Origin: Siphonobacter sp. SORGH_AS_0500 | GTDB taxonomy: Bacteria > Bacteroidota > Bacteroidia > Cytophagales > Spirosomataceae | DNA: 64,000 nt | Assembly (NCBI RefSeq): GCF_002838835.1 | Contig: NZ_NHPP01000006.1 | Coordinates: forward strand, 248,001-312,000 | Direction: 5' to 3' | Shown here: positions 1 through 9,071 of the stretch, in pieces | Numbering within the stretch: the first letter of the stretch is position 1 | Layout: each line of letters starts with the position of its first letter | Made by a program: the position numbers and the translations under genes | Notes under the pieces: generated by a model | Databases searched by the model: none | Told to the model about the DNA's origin: nothing | The model's input: the letters and a program-made list of their open reading frames with translations, nothing else

Positions 1-487
1 AATCAATTCCCCCGGATGGATTCAGGTAAATTTTGTCGGCTACGGAAGAAAGGTAATAACCCTGCTCGGTGTATGTTTCGCCGTAGGAGTAAACAAATTT
101 TCCGGATTTCTTGAAGTCAATTAAGGCATTACGAACTTCTTCAAGAACGGCCCATCCTGTGCTGGGGGAGTTGGCCTTCAGGTAAATACCCTTGATTTTT
201 GAATCCGTTTTAGCGTAGGCTAAGGCTTGCTTTAATTGGACTACGCCCACCTGACTTTTGTTGCTAATGAAAGGGCCACTAAAATCAGATAAGGGATTCG
301 ATACGTTATCGTGTTCGGTAAAGCTTTTGTTCAGGTCTAGTTTTAAAACAGAATTATCATCCAGCGTTACGCTTTCGCTAGCCGAGCCAACAACCGAGGC
401 AATGCCAATAATTAAGAAAAACGCAACGACCGAAAAGAGTAACAGGCCCACAATGGTAGCAAGTACATATTTCAGAAATTGTAGCAT
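1..487 (-). CDS. sppA: Signal peptide peptidase SppA (protease IV), N-terminal part, cut by window edge
   Basis: Reading the minus strand from the ATG at 487 gives MLQFLKYVLATIVG, then a hydrophobic segment over about residues 5-30. An SppA-like core follows, with the strings IKGIYLKANSPSTGW, GKFVYSYGETYTEQGYYL and ADKIYLNPSGGID. SppA is a membrane-anchored serine protease of the S49 family that cleaves leftover signal peptides at the cytoplasmic membrane. The catalytic Lys/Ser part lies mostly outside the window; only about 162 residues are visible. It follows ppa on the same strand but is separated from it by a terminator hairpin, so it is probably transcribed separately. The family call rests on remembered motifs. 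Confidence 0.85.
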   Translation of the reverse strand, partial: MLQFLKYVLATIVGLLLFSVVAFFLIIGIASVVGSASESVTLDDNSVLKLDLNKSFTEHDNVSNPLSDFSGPFISNKSQVGVVQLKQALAYAKTDSKIKGIYLKANSPSTGWAVLEEVRNALIDFKKSGKFVYSYGETYTEQGYYLSSVADKIYLNPSGGID

Positions 488-550
488 AAGGTGTGTTATA
501 GAATGTTTTGGAAAAGTAGTAATGAGCTATTGTTATTCTATAAAAATAAC

Positions 551-572
551 AAGCCCGTCTTGCAACGGGCTT
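551..572 (-). terminator. Rho-independent-type terminator after ppa
   Basis: An 8-bp perfect stem (AAGCCCGT with ACGGGCTT) and a 6-nt loop are followed on the minus strand by a T-rich tail. It lies between the ppa stop and the sppA start. Confidence 0.7.
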
Positions 573-627
573 GAAATAAGTCTGAGCGGGATTTCCCGCG
601 GATGAAAGGACGTGAGAACGGTTATCC

Positions 628-1257
628 TTAAATAAGGGCCGTTTTCGAAGTCAGGGTTTGGTAATCCTGACGGCTCTTGCGAATTACTTCGTGAGCCACA
701 TCACGACCATATACCGTATCAATTTCGATTACAGCTTTGGCTTCGCCCGGAATATTTTTGTACGTCAGGAAGTAGTGAACCAGACGGTTTAATACGCTTT
801 TAGGGCAATCGTTCAGGTCAGTCCAGCTACCATAAACGGCATCATTTTTCAGAACGGCGATGATTTTATCATCCGCTTCACCTTTGTCGATCAGACGAAT
901 ACCGCCGATGGGGATGGCCTGAAGGATGATATTACCGTGAGGGATGGTTTTTTCTGCCCATACACAAATGTCCAGCGGATCTCCATCACCTTCAGGAATG
1001 TTACGACCTGACTGCTCTGTAGCGTACTGAGCGATGGCATCGCCGCAGTAGGTTTGGGGCAGGAAGCCATACAAACAAGGCATATAGTTAGAGAAAAGCT
1101 GAGGACGGTCAATTTTCAAAAAGCCCGTTTCTTTGTCAATTTCATATTTAACCGTATCCGTGGGTACAATCTCAATGAAGGCGGTAACAACTTCAGGGGC
1201 ATTTTCCCCGATGGGAACCCCGTGCCAGGGGTGTGCAATTTGGGTCGAAAAACTCAT
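628..1257 (-). CDS. ppa: Inorganic pyrophosphatase, family I
   Basis: This 209-residue cytoplasmic enzyme hydrolyses pyrophosphate to two phosphates and so pulls biosynthetic reactions forward. The family I signature is present as DGDPLDICV at residues 91-99, with the metal-binding Asp residues D91, D93 and D96. Further conserved parts are YGFLPQTYCGD upstream and KNIPGEAKAVIE downstream. The length fits the family. The ATG at 1257 gives a normal N-terminus. The GT2 gene lies upstream on the same strand with an 89-bp gap, and a terminator follows the stop. No oddities are visible. Confidence 0.95.
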   Translation of the reverse strand: MSFSTQIAHPWHGVPIGENAPEVVTAFIEIVPTDTVKYEIDKETGFLKIDRPQLFSNYMPCLYGFLPQTYCGDAIAQYATEQSGRNIPEGDGDPLDICVWAEKTIPHGNIILQAIPIGGIRLIDKGEADDKIIAVLKNDAVYGSWTDLNDCPKSVLNRLVHYFLTYKNIPGEAKAVIEIDTVYGRDVAHEVIRKSRQDYQTLTSKTALI

Positions 1258-1346
1258 AGGATAATAACCGATTTAATGCGGTTTGACAGACAATAGTCGC
1301 TAAAAATAATCAAATATGTTTTATAAATAACTCAGCACTAGAACAC

Positions 1347-2327
1347 TTATACTTTTTCTTCCATTCCTACTTTTTCCCGAATCTTGTATTCGGTAGTTCG
1401 TTCAGCATTGGAAGCCATTAACTCACCGAGAAAACCGGCCAGAAATAATTGTGAGCCTACAATAATAGCTGTTAAGGCCAGGAAAAACTTCGGATCGTCA
1501 GTCAGGTTGCGAAATTTATGCCCTGCAGCAACGCTGTAAATCTTATCAATACCCAGCCAAGTCGTAGCGACAAATCCAAGTAAAAACGAAATTACTCCAA
1601 AAGTACCAAATAAATGCATGGGTCGCTTCCCAAAACGATTGACGAACACAATCGTGAGCATATCCAGCAATCCGTATATAAAACGCTCTAACCCGAATTT
1701 GGTTTTGCCATATTTCCGGGCCCGGTGCTGTACTACCTTTTCTCCAATTTTTGAAAAGCCATTCCATTTGGCCAGAATGGGAATATTGCGGTGCATTTCG
1801 CCGTACAAACGTACGGATTTCGCCACAGGAGCGTCATAGGCTTTCAGTCCACAATTGAAGTCATGCAACTGAACACCCGAAACCCAGCGGGAAACGGCAT
1901 TGAATAATTTAGTTGGAAGCGTCTTGGAAAGTGGATCGTAACGCTTCTGCTTCCAGCCCGAGATAAGATCGTATTCTTCGACAGTAATGAGGCGATACAG
2001 TTCAGGAATTTCCTCGGGACTGTCCTGTAGGTCAGCATCCATCGTAATAATTACCTGACCTAAAGCGGCCTGAAAACCCGTATATAAAGCGGCTGATTTC
2101 CCATAATTGCGGCTAAAACGCATGCCCCGAATGTGCGGATTCTGGAGAGAAAGCTGGCGAATCACCCGCCAGGAGTGATCGTTACTACCGTCATCCACCA
2201 GAATGATTTCATACGTAAACTGATGTTCATTCATTACCCGCTCAATCCAGGCACAAAGTTCAGGAAGTGATTCCTCTTCATTGTACAGGGGGATGACAAT
2301 GGATAACTGATAAAGGTATGGTGGCAT
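1347..2327 (-). CDS. Glycosyltransferase family 2, DPM1/polyprenyl-phosphate sugar transferase type
   Basis: The 326-residue protein starts with a GT-A fold: SIVIPLYNEEESLPEL near residues 9-24, VDDGSNDHSW near 44-53 and MDADLQDSPEEIPEL near 96-110. The DADLQ string is the metal/nucleotide-sugar site typical of DPM1-like enzymes. After about residue 230 come two hydrophobic segments (LFGTFGVISFLLGFVATTWLG and FFLALTAIIVGSQLFLAGFLGEL), typical of the membrane-anchored branch that loads sugars onto polyprenyl phosphate for envelope glycans. The sugar donor cannot be read from the sequence. Neighbours are housekeeping genes, not a polysaccharide cluster. Confidence 0.88.
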   Translation of the reverse strand: MPPYLYQLSIVIPLYNEEESLPELCAWIERVMNEHQFTYEIILVDDGSNDHSWRVIRQLSLQNPHIRGMRFSRNYGKSAALYTGFQAALGQVIITMDADLQDSPEEIPELYRLITVEEYDLISGWKQKRYDPLSKTLPTKLFNAVSRWVSGVQLHDFNCGLKAYDAPVAKSVRLYGEMHRNIPILAKWNGFSKIGEKVVQHRARKYGKTKFGLERFIYGLLDMLTIVFVNRFGKRPMHLFGTFGVISFLLGFVATTWLGIDKIYSVAAGHKFRNLTDDPKFFLALTAIIVGSQLFLAGFLGELMASNAERTTEYKIREKVGMEEKV

Positions 2328-2431
2328 TCTCGTAATATCCTGTGAATGAAAGTTTTCTAAATAAACTCAGCGAAAATTCAGATGTAGAGTAACGTGAACA
2401 GGTACAAATTTGATCTACTCTGAGGGTTTAT

Positions 2432-3154
2432 TTAGAAAATCAGGTAATAATCTTTTAGCAAATTTACGAATTCCGGCGTGTACTCGTCCGCTTCATTGCG
2501 GATACAAAGCGTTTCTGTTGGAATTTCCTTCCGATTTTGACTTTTGCTAAAGGTTGAGACCAGTCGGAAGGGAGCTTTAGCCGGGGAATTTTTCAAAACT
2601 AGCTGTTCCTGTAGATAAAAATTCAAAGGGGCTAATTCTTTACTTAACAATTCAGTTTCGAAAACGGGTAATAAAACCGTAAATCTTCCTGAGGGTAATA
2701 AATGCCGATGAACCGCCTGAGCTAATTCCGCAAAACTTAAACGTTCGTCGTGAGCGGCTCGATTACGTCCTTCTTTCGGTGAGCGTAAGGAATTTTGAAA
2801 AAAAGGAGGATTTGAAATGATTAATTCATACTTCCGGTCTACTTCTAGTGTCTGAATTGCCGATTCAATGACAGTAATCTGCGAGGCAAAGGGACTCAGA
2901 GCAATATTTTGTCGAGCCTGTTCGGCTGAGTTTGCATCAATTTCTACGGCATCAATCCGATATTCTGCTTCATGAATGCGTTGAGCCAGCATGAGCGGTA
3001 AAAGGCCGGTGCCGGTACCAATATCCAGAATGGAATGTGTGTTCGTAACTTTTGTCCAGGCTCCCAGCACGCAGGCATCCGTACAGACTTTCATCGAAGT
3101 CTGGTCCTGATGAATGGTAAATTGCTTGAATGTAAAGAAAGAGTTACGGGCCAT
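2432..3154 (-). CDS. trmN6: tRNA1(Val) A37 N6-methyltransferase-like protein (TrmN6/YfiC family)
   Basis: This 240-residue class I SAM methyltransferase has the SAM loop DIGTGTGLLPLMLAQR near residues 46-61, an acidic VEIDANSAEQA after it, and the catalytic NPPFF motif of N6-adenine methyltransferases near residues 114-118. FTFKQFTIHQDQTSMKVCTDACVLGAW at the N-terminus is characteristic of the YfiC/TrmN6 group, which modifies A37 of tRNA1(Val) in E. coli. Specificity in this organism is inferred. The gene starts 29 bp downstream of the RNase HI stop on the same strand, so the two are probably co-transcribed. Confidence 0.85.
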   Translation of the reverse strand: MARNSFFTFKQFTIHQDQTSMKVCTDACVLGAWTKVTNTHSILDIGTGTGLLPLMLAQRIHEAEYRIDAVEIDANSAEQARQNIALSPFASQITVIESAIQTLEVDRKYELIISNPPFFQNSLRSPKEGRNRAAHDERLSFAELAQAVHRHLLPSGRFTVLLPVFETELLSKELAPLNFYLQEQLVLKNSPAKAPFRLVSTFSKSQNRKEIPTETLCIRNEADEYTPEFVNLLKDYYLIF

Positions 3155-3183
3155 GACGTAAGTGCGTACAATGAAAAGGGGAA

Positions 3184-3816
3184 TTATTTACGTCCGAAAT
3201 CGGCGGGATTTTCACCCCAGTATTCGGTTTCCCATTTGAGTACTCTGGTTGAATACGTATTATTTTTCAACCAGGTTTCAGCCCGATCAATTAATTCAAA
3301 CAGGATTTTGTTGGCTTCCGTTTCGGGAAGTTTGGTATTGGCGACTTTGTTACGAACCCAGCTAATGGCCGTTCTGGAGTCGGAGTATATCGGCAGCTGA
3401 CTGTTTACTTTTTTGAGGTAAGCCAATCCGTGGACAATCGCCAGAAATTCGCCGACATTATTCGTGCCGTCGGCAAAAGGTCCCATTCTAAAAATCAGCG
3501 TGCCGGAAGGGTATTCAACGCCCTGATATTCCATAACGCCAGTAGCCGTATTCCAGGCTGCATCGACGGCTAGGGAAGGGGTAATGGGCTTTCCGACCAG
3601 GGCCGAATTCTTGGGAGTTGACTCGACTTTTTTAGCCGTACCGATGTACTTCCGGGGATTTTCCCGAAAGGCCATAACGGCCTGTTGTTTGTCTTCAAAG
3701 GATTTATACTGAGCTCCATTAAAGCCCTCAATCTGAGCTTTAGCGTCTTCCCAGTTATCAAAAATCCCCGGATGCCGTCCCTGCCAGACTACGTAATATT
3801 TGGTTTTCTTACTCAC
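3184..3816 (-). CDS. Ribonuclease HI with N-terminal viroplasmin-type RNA/DNA hybrid-binding domain
   Basis: The 210-residue protein begins with a hybrid-binding domain (KYYVVWQGRHPGIFDNWEDA, about residues 6-50) like that of eukaryotic RNase H1. After a linker it has an RNase H fold at about residues 75-210. Likely catalytic acidic residues are the Asp of VDAAW, the Glu of NVGEFLAI, the Asp of YSDSRTA and a C-terminal Asp in NPADFGRK. It degrades RNA in RNA:DNA hybrids (R-loops, primers). This two-domain form is common in Bacteroidota and Firmicutes. It is the first gene of a likely operon with the trmN6-like gene. Confidence 0.9.
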   Translation of the reverse strand: MSKKTKYYVVWQGRHPGIFDNWEDAKAQIEGFNGAQYKSFEDKQQAVMAFRENPRKYIGTAKKVESTPKNSALVGKPITPSLAVDAAWNTATGVMEYQGVEYPSGTLIFRMGPFADGTNNVGEFLAIVHGLAYLKKVNSQLPIYSDSRTAISWVRNKVANTKLPETEANKILFELIDRAETWLKNNTYSTRVLKWETEYWGENPADFGRK

Positions 3817-3955
3817 GAACGCAAAAATACGATAGAGTTTGGAGTTTTCAGTGTAAAACGCTAACCCCGGCAGGGTTGATTTATTGGTAGCTCTGTTCTG
3901 GATACATCCGAGTGATAATGCAGAAAGGCAGGGGTAGTAATAATCTACTTGTGTA

Positions 3956-4313
3956 AAAACTAACGTTTTGTCCTATTTACAGTTACCCTGGATTAGCATC
4001 CGAGGCTATTTGTATTTAACCCCGCTAGGGTTGTTTTCAAAGCCATGGCTGGTGAAGACACCAGCCATTTTTGTAGTTAGGTAAGGATTGTTATGAGAAG
4101 GAGTGATGGTTGGTGGTGACACCAACCATGGCGAAAAAACTAACGTTTTGTCCTATCTACAGTTACCCCGGATTAGCATCCGGGGCTATTCGTATTTAAC
4201 CCCGCTGGGGTTATTTTCAAAGCCATGGCTGGTGTCTTCACCAGCCATTTTGTAGTTAGGTAAGGCTTGTTATGAGAAGGAGTAATGGTTGGTGGTGACA
4301 CCAACCATGGCGA
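3956..4313. repeat. Two tandem copies of a 180-bp structured intergenic repeat
   Basis: The 566-bp gap between RNase HI and the ABC exporter carries no gene. Two copies of a unit run 3956-4135 and 4136-4313, in exact 180-bp register with a few substitutions. Each holds a GGCTGGTG...CACCAGCC hairpin (about 4045-4068 and 4225-4248), a TTGGTGGTGACACCAACC hairpin and a GGATTAGCATCC hairpin. A further GGGCTGGTG...CACCAGCCC hairpin sits at about 4336-4358. The same hairpin modules recur at 45.1-45.5, 50.7-51.1 and 53.0-53.4 kb. Confidence 0.85.
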
Positions 4314-4382
4314 CAGAAACGTTTACAAAAAGCTAGGGCTGGTGTATTCACCAGCCCTAATATAAACCCCTAACTCAAAACC

Positions 4383-6143
4383 CTACACTAATTCCTTATA
4401 CTGCATCCGGTGCAAATTCGCATAATGCCCCTCTTTTTCCAGTAACTCTTCGTGATTACCTGCCTCGACGATCTTACCTTTTTCCAACACCAGAATCTGA
4501 TCAGCGTTTTGAATCGTACTCAGTCGGTGGGCAATAACAATAGCCGTTCGGCCTTTCATCAATTTCGTGATGGCATTCTGAATCAGTTCTTCGGTTTCGG
4601 TATCGACAGAAGCAGTGGCTTCGTCCAGAATCAGGATGCGGGGGTTACGAACCAGTGCCCGAACGAACGAAATGAGTTGACGCTGACCCACCGAAAGCGT
4701 GGCTCCGCGTTCCATAACGTTATAGCTGTAGGTACCGGGTAACTTCTGAATAAATTCATCAGCTCCGACCAGCTTGGCAGCCTCAATCACCTGTTCCCGG
4801 GTAATGCTCGGATCGCCGAGGGTAATGTTACGTTCAATGGTATCCGAAAACAGGAAAACGTCCTGCAAGACCACGCCAATCCGGCTTCTGAGCCAGCCTA
4901 GTTCATAATTTTTCAGATCGACATTATCAATGAGAATCTGCCCCTTCTGAATTTCGTAAAAACGGCTTAAGAGGTTAATCGTTGAAGACTTACCCGCTCC
5001 CGTAGCCCCGACTAAAGCGATGGTTTTACCCGCTTCAACGGTAAAACTAATGTCTTTCAAAACAAATTCCGGTTCATTATAAGCAAACCATACGTTTCGG
5101 AATTCTACTCTACCGTGCAGTTCTTCGGGTGTATAGGTACCTTCGTTCTGGGTATACTCATCCGAATCCAGCAGTTTCAGAATCCGGTCGGTACTGACTA
5201 CGCCCATTTGAAGGGTGTTGAAGCGATCGGCCAGCATGCGAATGGGGCGAAAGAACAGGTTAATGAACATGATGAAGGCCGTAATCGTACCGTAACTTGT
5301 TGTCAGGCCAATAACCTCTTTCGCTCCGTACCAGACAATTAAACCCGTCGCCATGGCCGAGATGACTTCTGCAACCGGGTAATACACCGAGTAATAAAGA
5401 ATGGACTTAATGTTGGCATCTTTATGCTCTTTGTTGAGAGCTTCAAACTTCTGGTGTTCAATGGGCTCAGCACTGAAAATCTGCACGATACTCATGCCCG
5501 TAATGTGCTCCTGAACAAACGAGTTTAGATTAGAAACGGCTGTCCGAACAATATTGAAGGACTTCTTGACTTTTTCTTTGAAGATATAAGTGGATACCAG
5601 CATCAGAGGAACGGTACTCAAACTGATCAACGAAAGCCGCCAATCGGTGTAGAACATAACGCTGATAATCAGGATCAACTGAAGAATATCACCGGCAATA
5701 TTGGCCAGGCCTTCCGAGAAAACGTCGGCCAGGGTTTCAATATCAGAAATGGTGCGGGTGACGAGCCGACCAATGGGGGTATCGTCAAAGAACTTTAAAC
5801 GCAGGTAAAGGATTTTTTCATAAAGTTGTACCCGAATGTCTCGAATAATGGTCTGGCCTAACCAGCCGGATAAATAACTGTTGGCAAACTGAGTAATACC
5901 CTGAACCACCAATACAGCAATCATGAGGGCCATCATGGTAGTTAAGCCCGCGTGATCGTCTGTAGTGATGTGATGATCAATGGTATAACGAATCAATAGT
6001 GGGGTTAAAGGAGCCAGAATTGCTCCCAATAATATCAGAGCCACCAGGCTGATAAATCTCCTTTGGTAAGGCTTGATAAACTGAAACAATCGTTTGATGA
6101 TGTCCCAGTCTACGATCTTACCACTAACTTTTTCTTCCGTCAC
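4383..6143 (-). CDS. ABC exporter, MsbA-like half-transporter (fused membrane and ATPase domains)
   Basis: This 586-residue protein has a six-helix exporter-type membrane domain (about residues 15-320) followed by an ABC ATPase. Walker A is GATGAGKSS at 379-387, the signature LSVGQRQ at 483-489 and Walker B ILILDEA at 503-509, with the H-loop in VIAHRLST. It should work as a homodimer or heterodimer in the inner membrane, exporting lipids, drugs or peptides with ATP. MsbA-like lipid A flipping is possible but cannot be decided from sequence. It stands alone: a repeat-filled gap lies downstream and a divergent antiporter gene upstream. Confidence 0.9.
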   Translation of the reverse strand: MTEEKVSGKIVDWDIIKRLFQFIKPYQRRFISLVALILLGAILAPLTPLLIRYTIDHHITTDDHAGLTTMMALMIAVLVVQGITQFANSYLSGWLGQTIIRDIRVQLYEKILYLRLKFFDDTPIGRLVTRTISDIETLADVFSEGLANIAGDILQLILIISVMFYTDWRLSLISLSTVPLMLVSTYIFKEKVKKSFNIVRTAVSNLNSFVQEHITGMSIVQIFSAEPIEHQKFEALNKEHKDANIKSILYYSVYYPVAEVISAMATGLIVWYGAKEVIGLTTSYGTITAFIMFINLFFRPIRMLADRFNTLQMGVVSTDRILKLLDSDEYTQNEGTYTPEELHGRVEFRNVWFAYNEPEFVLKDISFTVEAGKTIALVGATGAGKSSTINLLSRFYEIQKGQILIDNVDLKNYELGWLRSRIGVVLQDVFLFSDTIERNITLGDPSITREQVIEAAKLVGADEFIQKLPGTYSYNVMERGATLSVGQRQLISFVRALVRNPRILILDEATASVDTETEELIQNAITKLMKGRTAIVIAHRLSTIQNADQILVLEKGKIVEAGNHEELLEKEGHYANLHRMQYKELV

Positions 6144-6321
6144 GTTGAGAAAAGATTATTTTTACTCAAATTAATACTGGCGATACCGGCAAAAGTACTT
6201 TGTTAGATCAATAACTAGGGCCGTGAAGCGGGCGGAAGAGACCGACCGCTCTGTATGATTTTTTATGTATGCAACCAGGGATATAGCTACAATCACATTG
6301 TCCTCATAAAAGTTTCAGCGA

Positions 6322-7554
6322 ATGAATTCCAATTGGGTTTTGATCATCAGTAGTAGTCTGATATTGATTTCTTATCTGTTCAATTTTATTACAAAGAAAA
6401 CTAATATTCCGTCGGTATTATTGCTGATTGGCCTGGGAATAGGCATGCGTTTGTTTGCCGATAGCAAAGGGTTTACGCTAGGCCGAATCAATGATATTTT
6501 ACCCGTGTTGGGAACAGTTGGACTGATTCTGATTGTGCTCGAAGGAGCCATGGAGCTAGAACTCGACCGGAAAAAAAGTAAGTTAATCTGGCAGTCGCTG
6601 GCGGCGGCTTTGGGCATTTTGCTGGCTACCGCTTTTACCATGGCCACTCCGCTGGCCATAGCCTACGGGGATTTTCATCGGGGCTTACTCAATGCCGTGC
6701 CACTGGCCGTAATCAGCAGTGCCATTGCCATTCCCAGTGTAGCTCATTTGGCAGATCCGCATAAGAAGGAGTTTATTACCTATGAAAGTTCTTTCTCGGA
6801 TATTCTGGGGATCATGCTGTTCAATTTTGTCTTGGTTAACGACGATTTCACCTGGGGGTCTTTAGGACACTTTTTGGGTGAGGTCGTTTTAATTCTGGTC
6901 ATGTGTACGCTGGGCTGCATTGTTCTGGTGTACCTCACGAGTCGCATTACTCAGCACGTTAAATTCTTTTTGATTATTGCTCTGTTAATTCTGGTTTATT
7001 CATTGGCCAAGCTCTTTCACCTTTCGCCATTGTTACTGATTTTGGCTTTTGGTCTGATGATGAACAATATAAATCTGGTGATTCCATCGTTCCTGCAGAA
7101 ATACCTGGCTCAGGAAAAACTGGAGGAAGAGTTACCCATTTTTAAATCCATTACGGCGGAAAGTGCCTTTCTGATTCGAACTTATTTTTTCGTTCTCTTT
7201 GGCTTCTCTATTGATCTGGCTTCGCTGACCAACCCCAAAGTCTGGCTGATTGGCGGTATTATGGTAGTGTGTTTGTACGCCATGCGGGCCATGTATCTGA
7301 AGTGGATACTTAATATTCCTCTGTTACCAGAAGTATTCATTGCACCCCGGGGTTTGATTACGGTATTAATATTCTTCGGTATCCCGGCAACAATGGTGTT
7401 ACCGGATTTCAGCGGCGTATTATTATTTACGATCATAGCCACAAACGTTATCATGTCTGGCGGACTTATCTGGTATGGCCGGCAAACGGGCAAAATCATT
7501 GCCCCGCCCGAATTATCAGATACCAGCGATTTGCCCGCAGTAGGTGAATCATGA
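6322..7554 (+). CDS. Cation:proton antiporter (monovalent cation/H+ antiporter superfamily)
   Basis: The 410-residue integral membrane protein has about 11-12 hydrophobic segments. PSVLLLIGLGIGM near residue 30, LIVLEGAMELEL near 73 and the SAIAIPSVAHL/FSDILGIMLFNF core fit the CPA-type antiporter fold that exchanges Na+ or K+ for H+. No C-terminal TrkA-N or TrkA-C domain follows. The ATG at 6322 gives a start directly in the first helix. It is transcribed divergently from the ABC exporter and ends at a strong bidirectional terminator shared with rhaT. Ion specificity is unknown. Confidence 0.8.
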   Translation: MNSNWVLIISSSLILISYLFNFITKKTNIPSVLLLIGLGIGMRLFADSKGFTLGRINDILPVLGTVGLILIVLEGAMELELDRKKSKLIWQSLAAALGILLATAFTMATPLAIAYGDFHRGLLNAVPLAVISSAIAIPSVAHLADPHKKEFITYESSFSDILGIMLFNFVLVNDDFTWGSLGHFLGEVVLILVMCTLGCIVLVYLTSRITQHVKFFLIIALLILVYSLAKLFHLSPLLLILAFGLMMNNINLVIPSFLQKYLAQEKLEEELPIFKSITAESAFLIRTYFFVLFGFSIDLASLTNPKVWLIGGIMVVCLYAMRAMYLKWILNIPLLPEVFIAPRGLITVLIFFGIPATMVLPDFSGVLLFTIIATNVIMSGGLIWYGRQTGKIIAPPELSDTSDLPAVGES

Positions 7555-7570
7555 TCCTTACCGTTTCATA

Positions 7571-7609
7571 AAAAGCCCCCGGTTACTTCAAATAACCGGG
7601 GGCTTTTTG
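7571..7609. terminator. Bidirectional terminator between antiporter and rhaT
   Basis: AAAAGCCCCCGGTTA pairs with TAACCGGGGGCTTTTT with a short loop. A-rich and T-rich flanks make it work on both strands, as expected between convergent genes. Confidence 0.9.
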
Positions 7610-7621
7610 TTTTGGACAGGA

Positions 7622-8680
7622 CTATTCGCTCAGGTAATTACCATAACCTACAATCATGACGGAAAGAATAATAACGCCAATGCCCGTCAGAATGGTGCGG
7701 AACGTAGCCGGACGAACGCCTTTCCATTCTTTTAGGTATAGGCCCCAAAGATTAGAGATAATGATGATACTGGCCGTATGCAAAATCCAGGAACTGGCTC
7801 CGTTACCCAGTTTACTTTCCCCCATTCCATAGAAGAAGAACTGTAAAAACCAGGTGATACCAGCCAGAGCTGAGAAGATATAGTTGTTTAGTAAAGGCGT
7901 TTTTGAATCAGTATAGTTACCGTACGTTTTGTTGCGAATATTCAGCAAAACAGACCAGATGAGGTTAGTCGTCAGACCGCCCCAGAGTACGACAACGAAA
8001 ATGACGTTATTTTGAAATAAAGGATTACAGCCCGCCGCAACGGCTTTGACAGCCATGGGTTTTCCGGCTTCAATCCCGAAGTTAAAACAGGCACTTAGGA
8101 TACCAGAGAAGGTAGCAACGACGAGGCCCGTCCAGAGGTTGAATTCCTGAATACTGGCTTTCTTTTCTTCCTCAGAAAGTTCACTTTCTTTCATCACCCC
8201 CGCTTTGCCACAAATCACAATACCGATTACGCAAACTACCACGCCCAATAATACCACCTGGCCACCCGTAGCGTTCATCATTTGAGTAATAGTGCCCTCG
8301 GTAGTGGAAGTGAACAGGTCACGGTAAACGGGAGGAATCAAAGCCCCGAAAACGGAACAGAAGCCTAATACTACGGACTGCCCCAAGGATAAACCCAGGT
8401 AACGAACAGATAACCCAAAAGTAAGTCCGCCAATTCCCCAGAGTAACCCCATCACATACGTCCATAAAAGCGTATCCGAATCAGTACTTTTAATAATAGA
8501 CATGAAATCTGGGATAGTCAGCCAGGCAGCTACGTAAGGAGCGATTAACCAGGAAAATAAACCGCCAATAATCCAGTAACTTTCCCAGGCCCAAGCTTTC
8601 ACCCGTTTGAAAGGAATATAAAAACTACCGGAAGCGAAACCGCCAATGAAGTGAAAAATAACACCTAAGAGAGCCTGCAT
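7622..8680 (-). CDS. rhaT: L-rhamnose/proton symporter RhaT family permease
   Basis: The 352-residue protein has about ten hydrophobic helices. Its N-terminal strings FHFIGGFASGSFYIPFKRVKAW and WIIGGLFSWLIAPYVAAWL match the RhaT family of sugar/H+ symporters in the drug/metabolite transporter superfamily. It would import L-rhamnose across the cytoplasmic membrane. No rhamnose isomerase, kinase or aldolase gene is adjacent, so the substrate is inferred from family only. A hairpin (8804-8830) lies upstream, and a strong bidirectional terminator follows the stop. Confidence 0.85.
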   Translation of the reverse strand: MQALLGVIFHFIGGFASGSFYIPFKRVKAWAWESYWIIGGLFSWLIAPYVAAWLTIPDFMSIIKSTDSDTLLWTYVMGLLWGIGGLTFGLSVRYLGLSLGQSVVLGFCSVFGALIPPVYRDLFTSTTEGTITQMMNATGGQVVLLGVVVCVIGIVICGKAGVMKESELSEEEKKASIQEFNLWTGLVVATFSGILSACFNFGIEAGKPMAVKAVAAGCNPLFQNNVIFVVVLWGGLTTNLIWSVLLNIRNKTYGNYTDSKTPLLNNYIFSALAGITWFLQFFFYGMGESKLGNGASSWILHTASIIIISNLWGLYLKEWKGVRPATFRTILTGIGVIILSVMIVGYGNYLSE

Positions 8681-8803
8681 AAATTAAGATGTAGAGGTAT
8701 ACTTAATGCTCAAAGCTAGGGAAGTTCCGGGGTTTTCACCATCCCGTACTGTCAGGGAAATAGGGTTTTTCGTGTGTTTGGTTGAATTTTTCGAGTAATG
8801 AAA

Positions 8804-8830
8804 ATGCCACTTGTCATGGACAAGTGGCAT
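8804..8830. terminator. 12-bp perfect hairpin, possible terminator of the gene at 9072-10019
   Basis: ATGCCACTTGTC pairs perfectly with GACAAGTGGCAT around a 3-nt loop, with a short T-run on the minus strand. The rest of the 391-bp gap (8681-9071) has no ORF. A degenerate GAGACGC...GTGTCT repeat trace sits at about 9030-9056. Confidence 0.5.
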
Positions 8831-9071
8831 TCCGATGAACCTTCAACCTTTTTCTATACTTCACGCAAAACGAATACGTGTATCTGCACCCGAAACGAAT
8901 GCTGTGCAAACTGTAGTAAGAACGCGTAGAAAGGCACGAAGTAATACTTGTGGCTAAAGAGAGTAGATAGAGACGCAGCAAAAAGGGATGAATAACCGCA
9001 AAACGTAGAATTTTATACAGTTCCTAAGGCAGAGACGCAATTCATCGTGTCTGGCCTAGAAAAGGAGATAG

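Noticed and set aside
258-605. 115-codon plus-strand frame
   Set aside because: It is antisense to sppA, whose minus-strand frame has clear family motifs.
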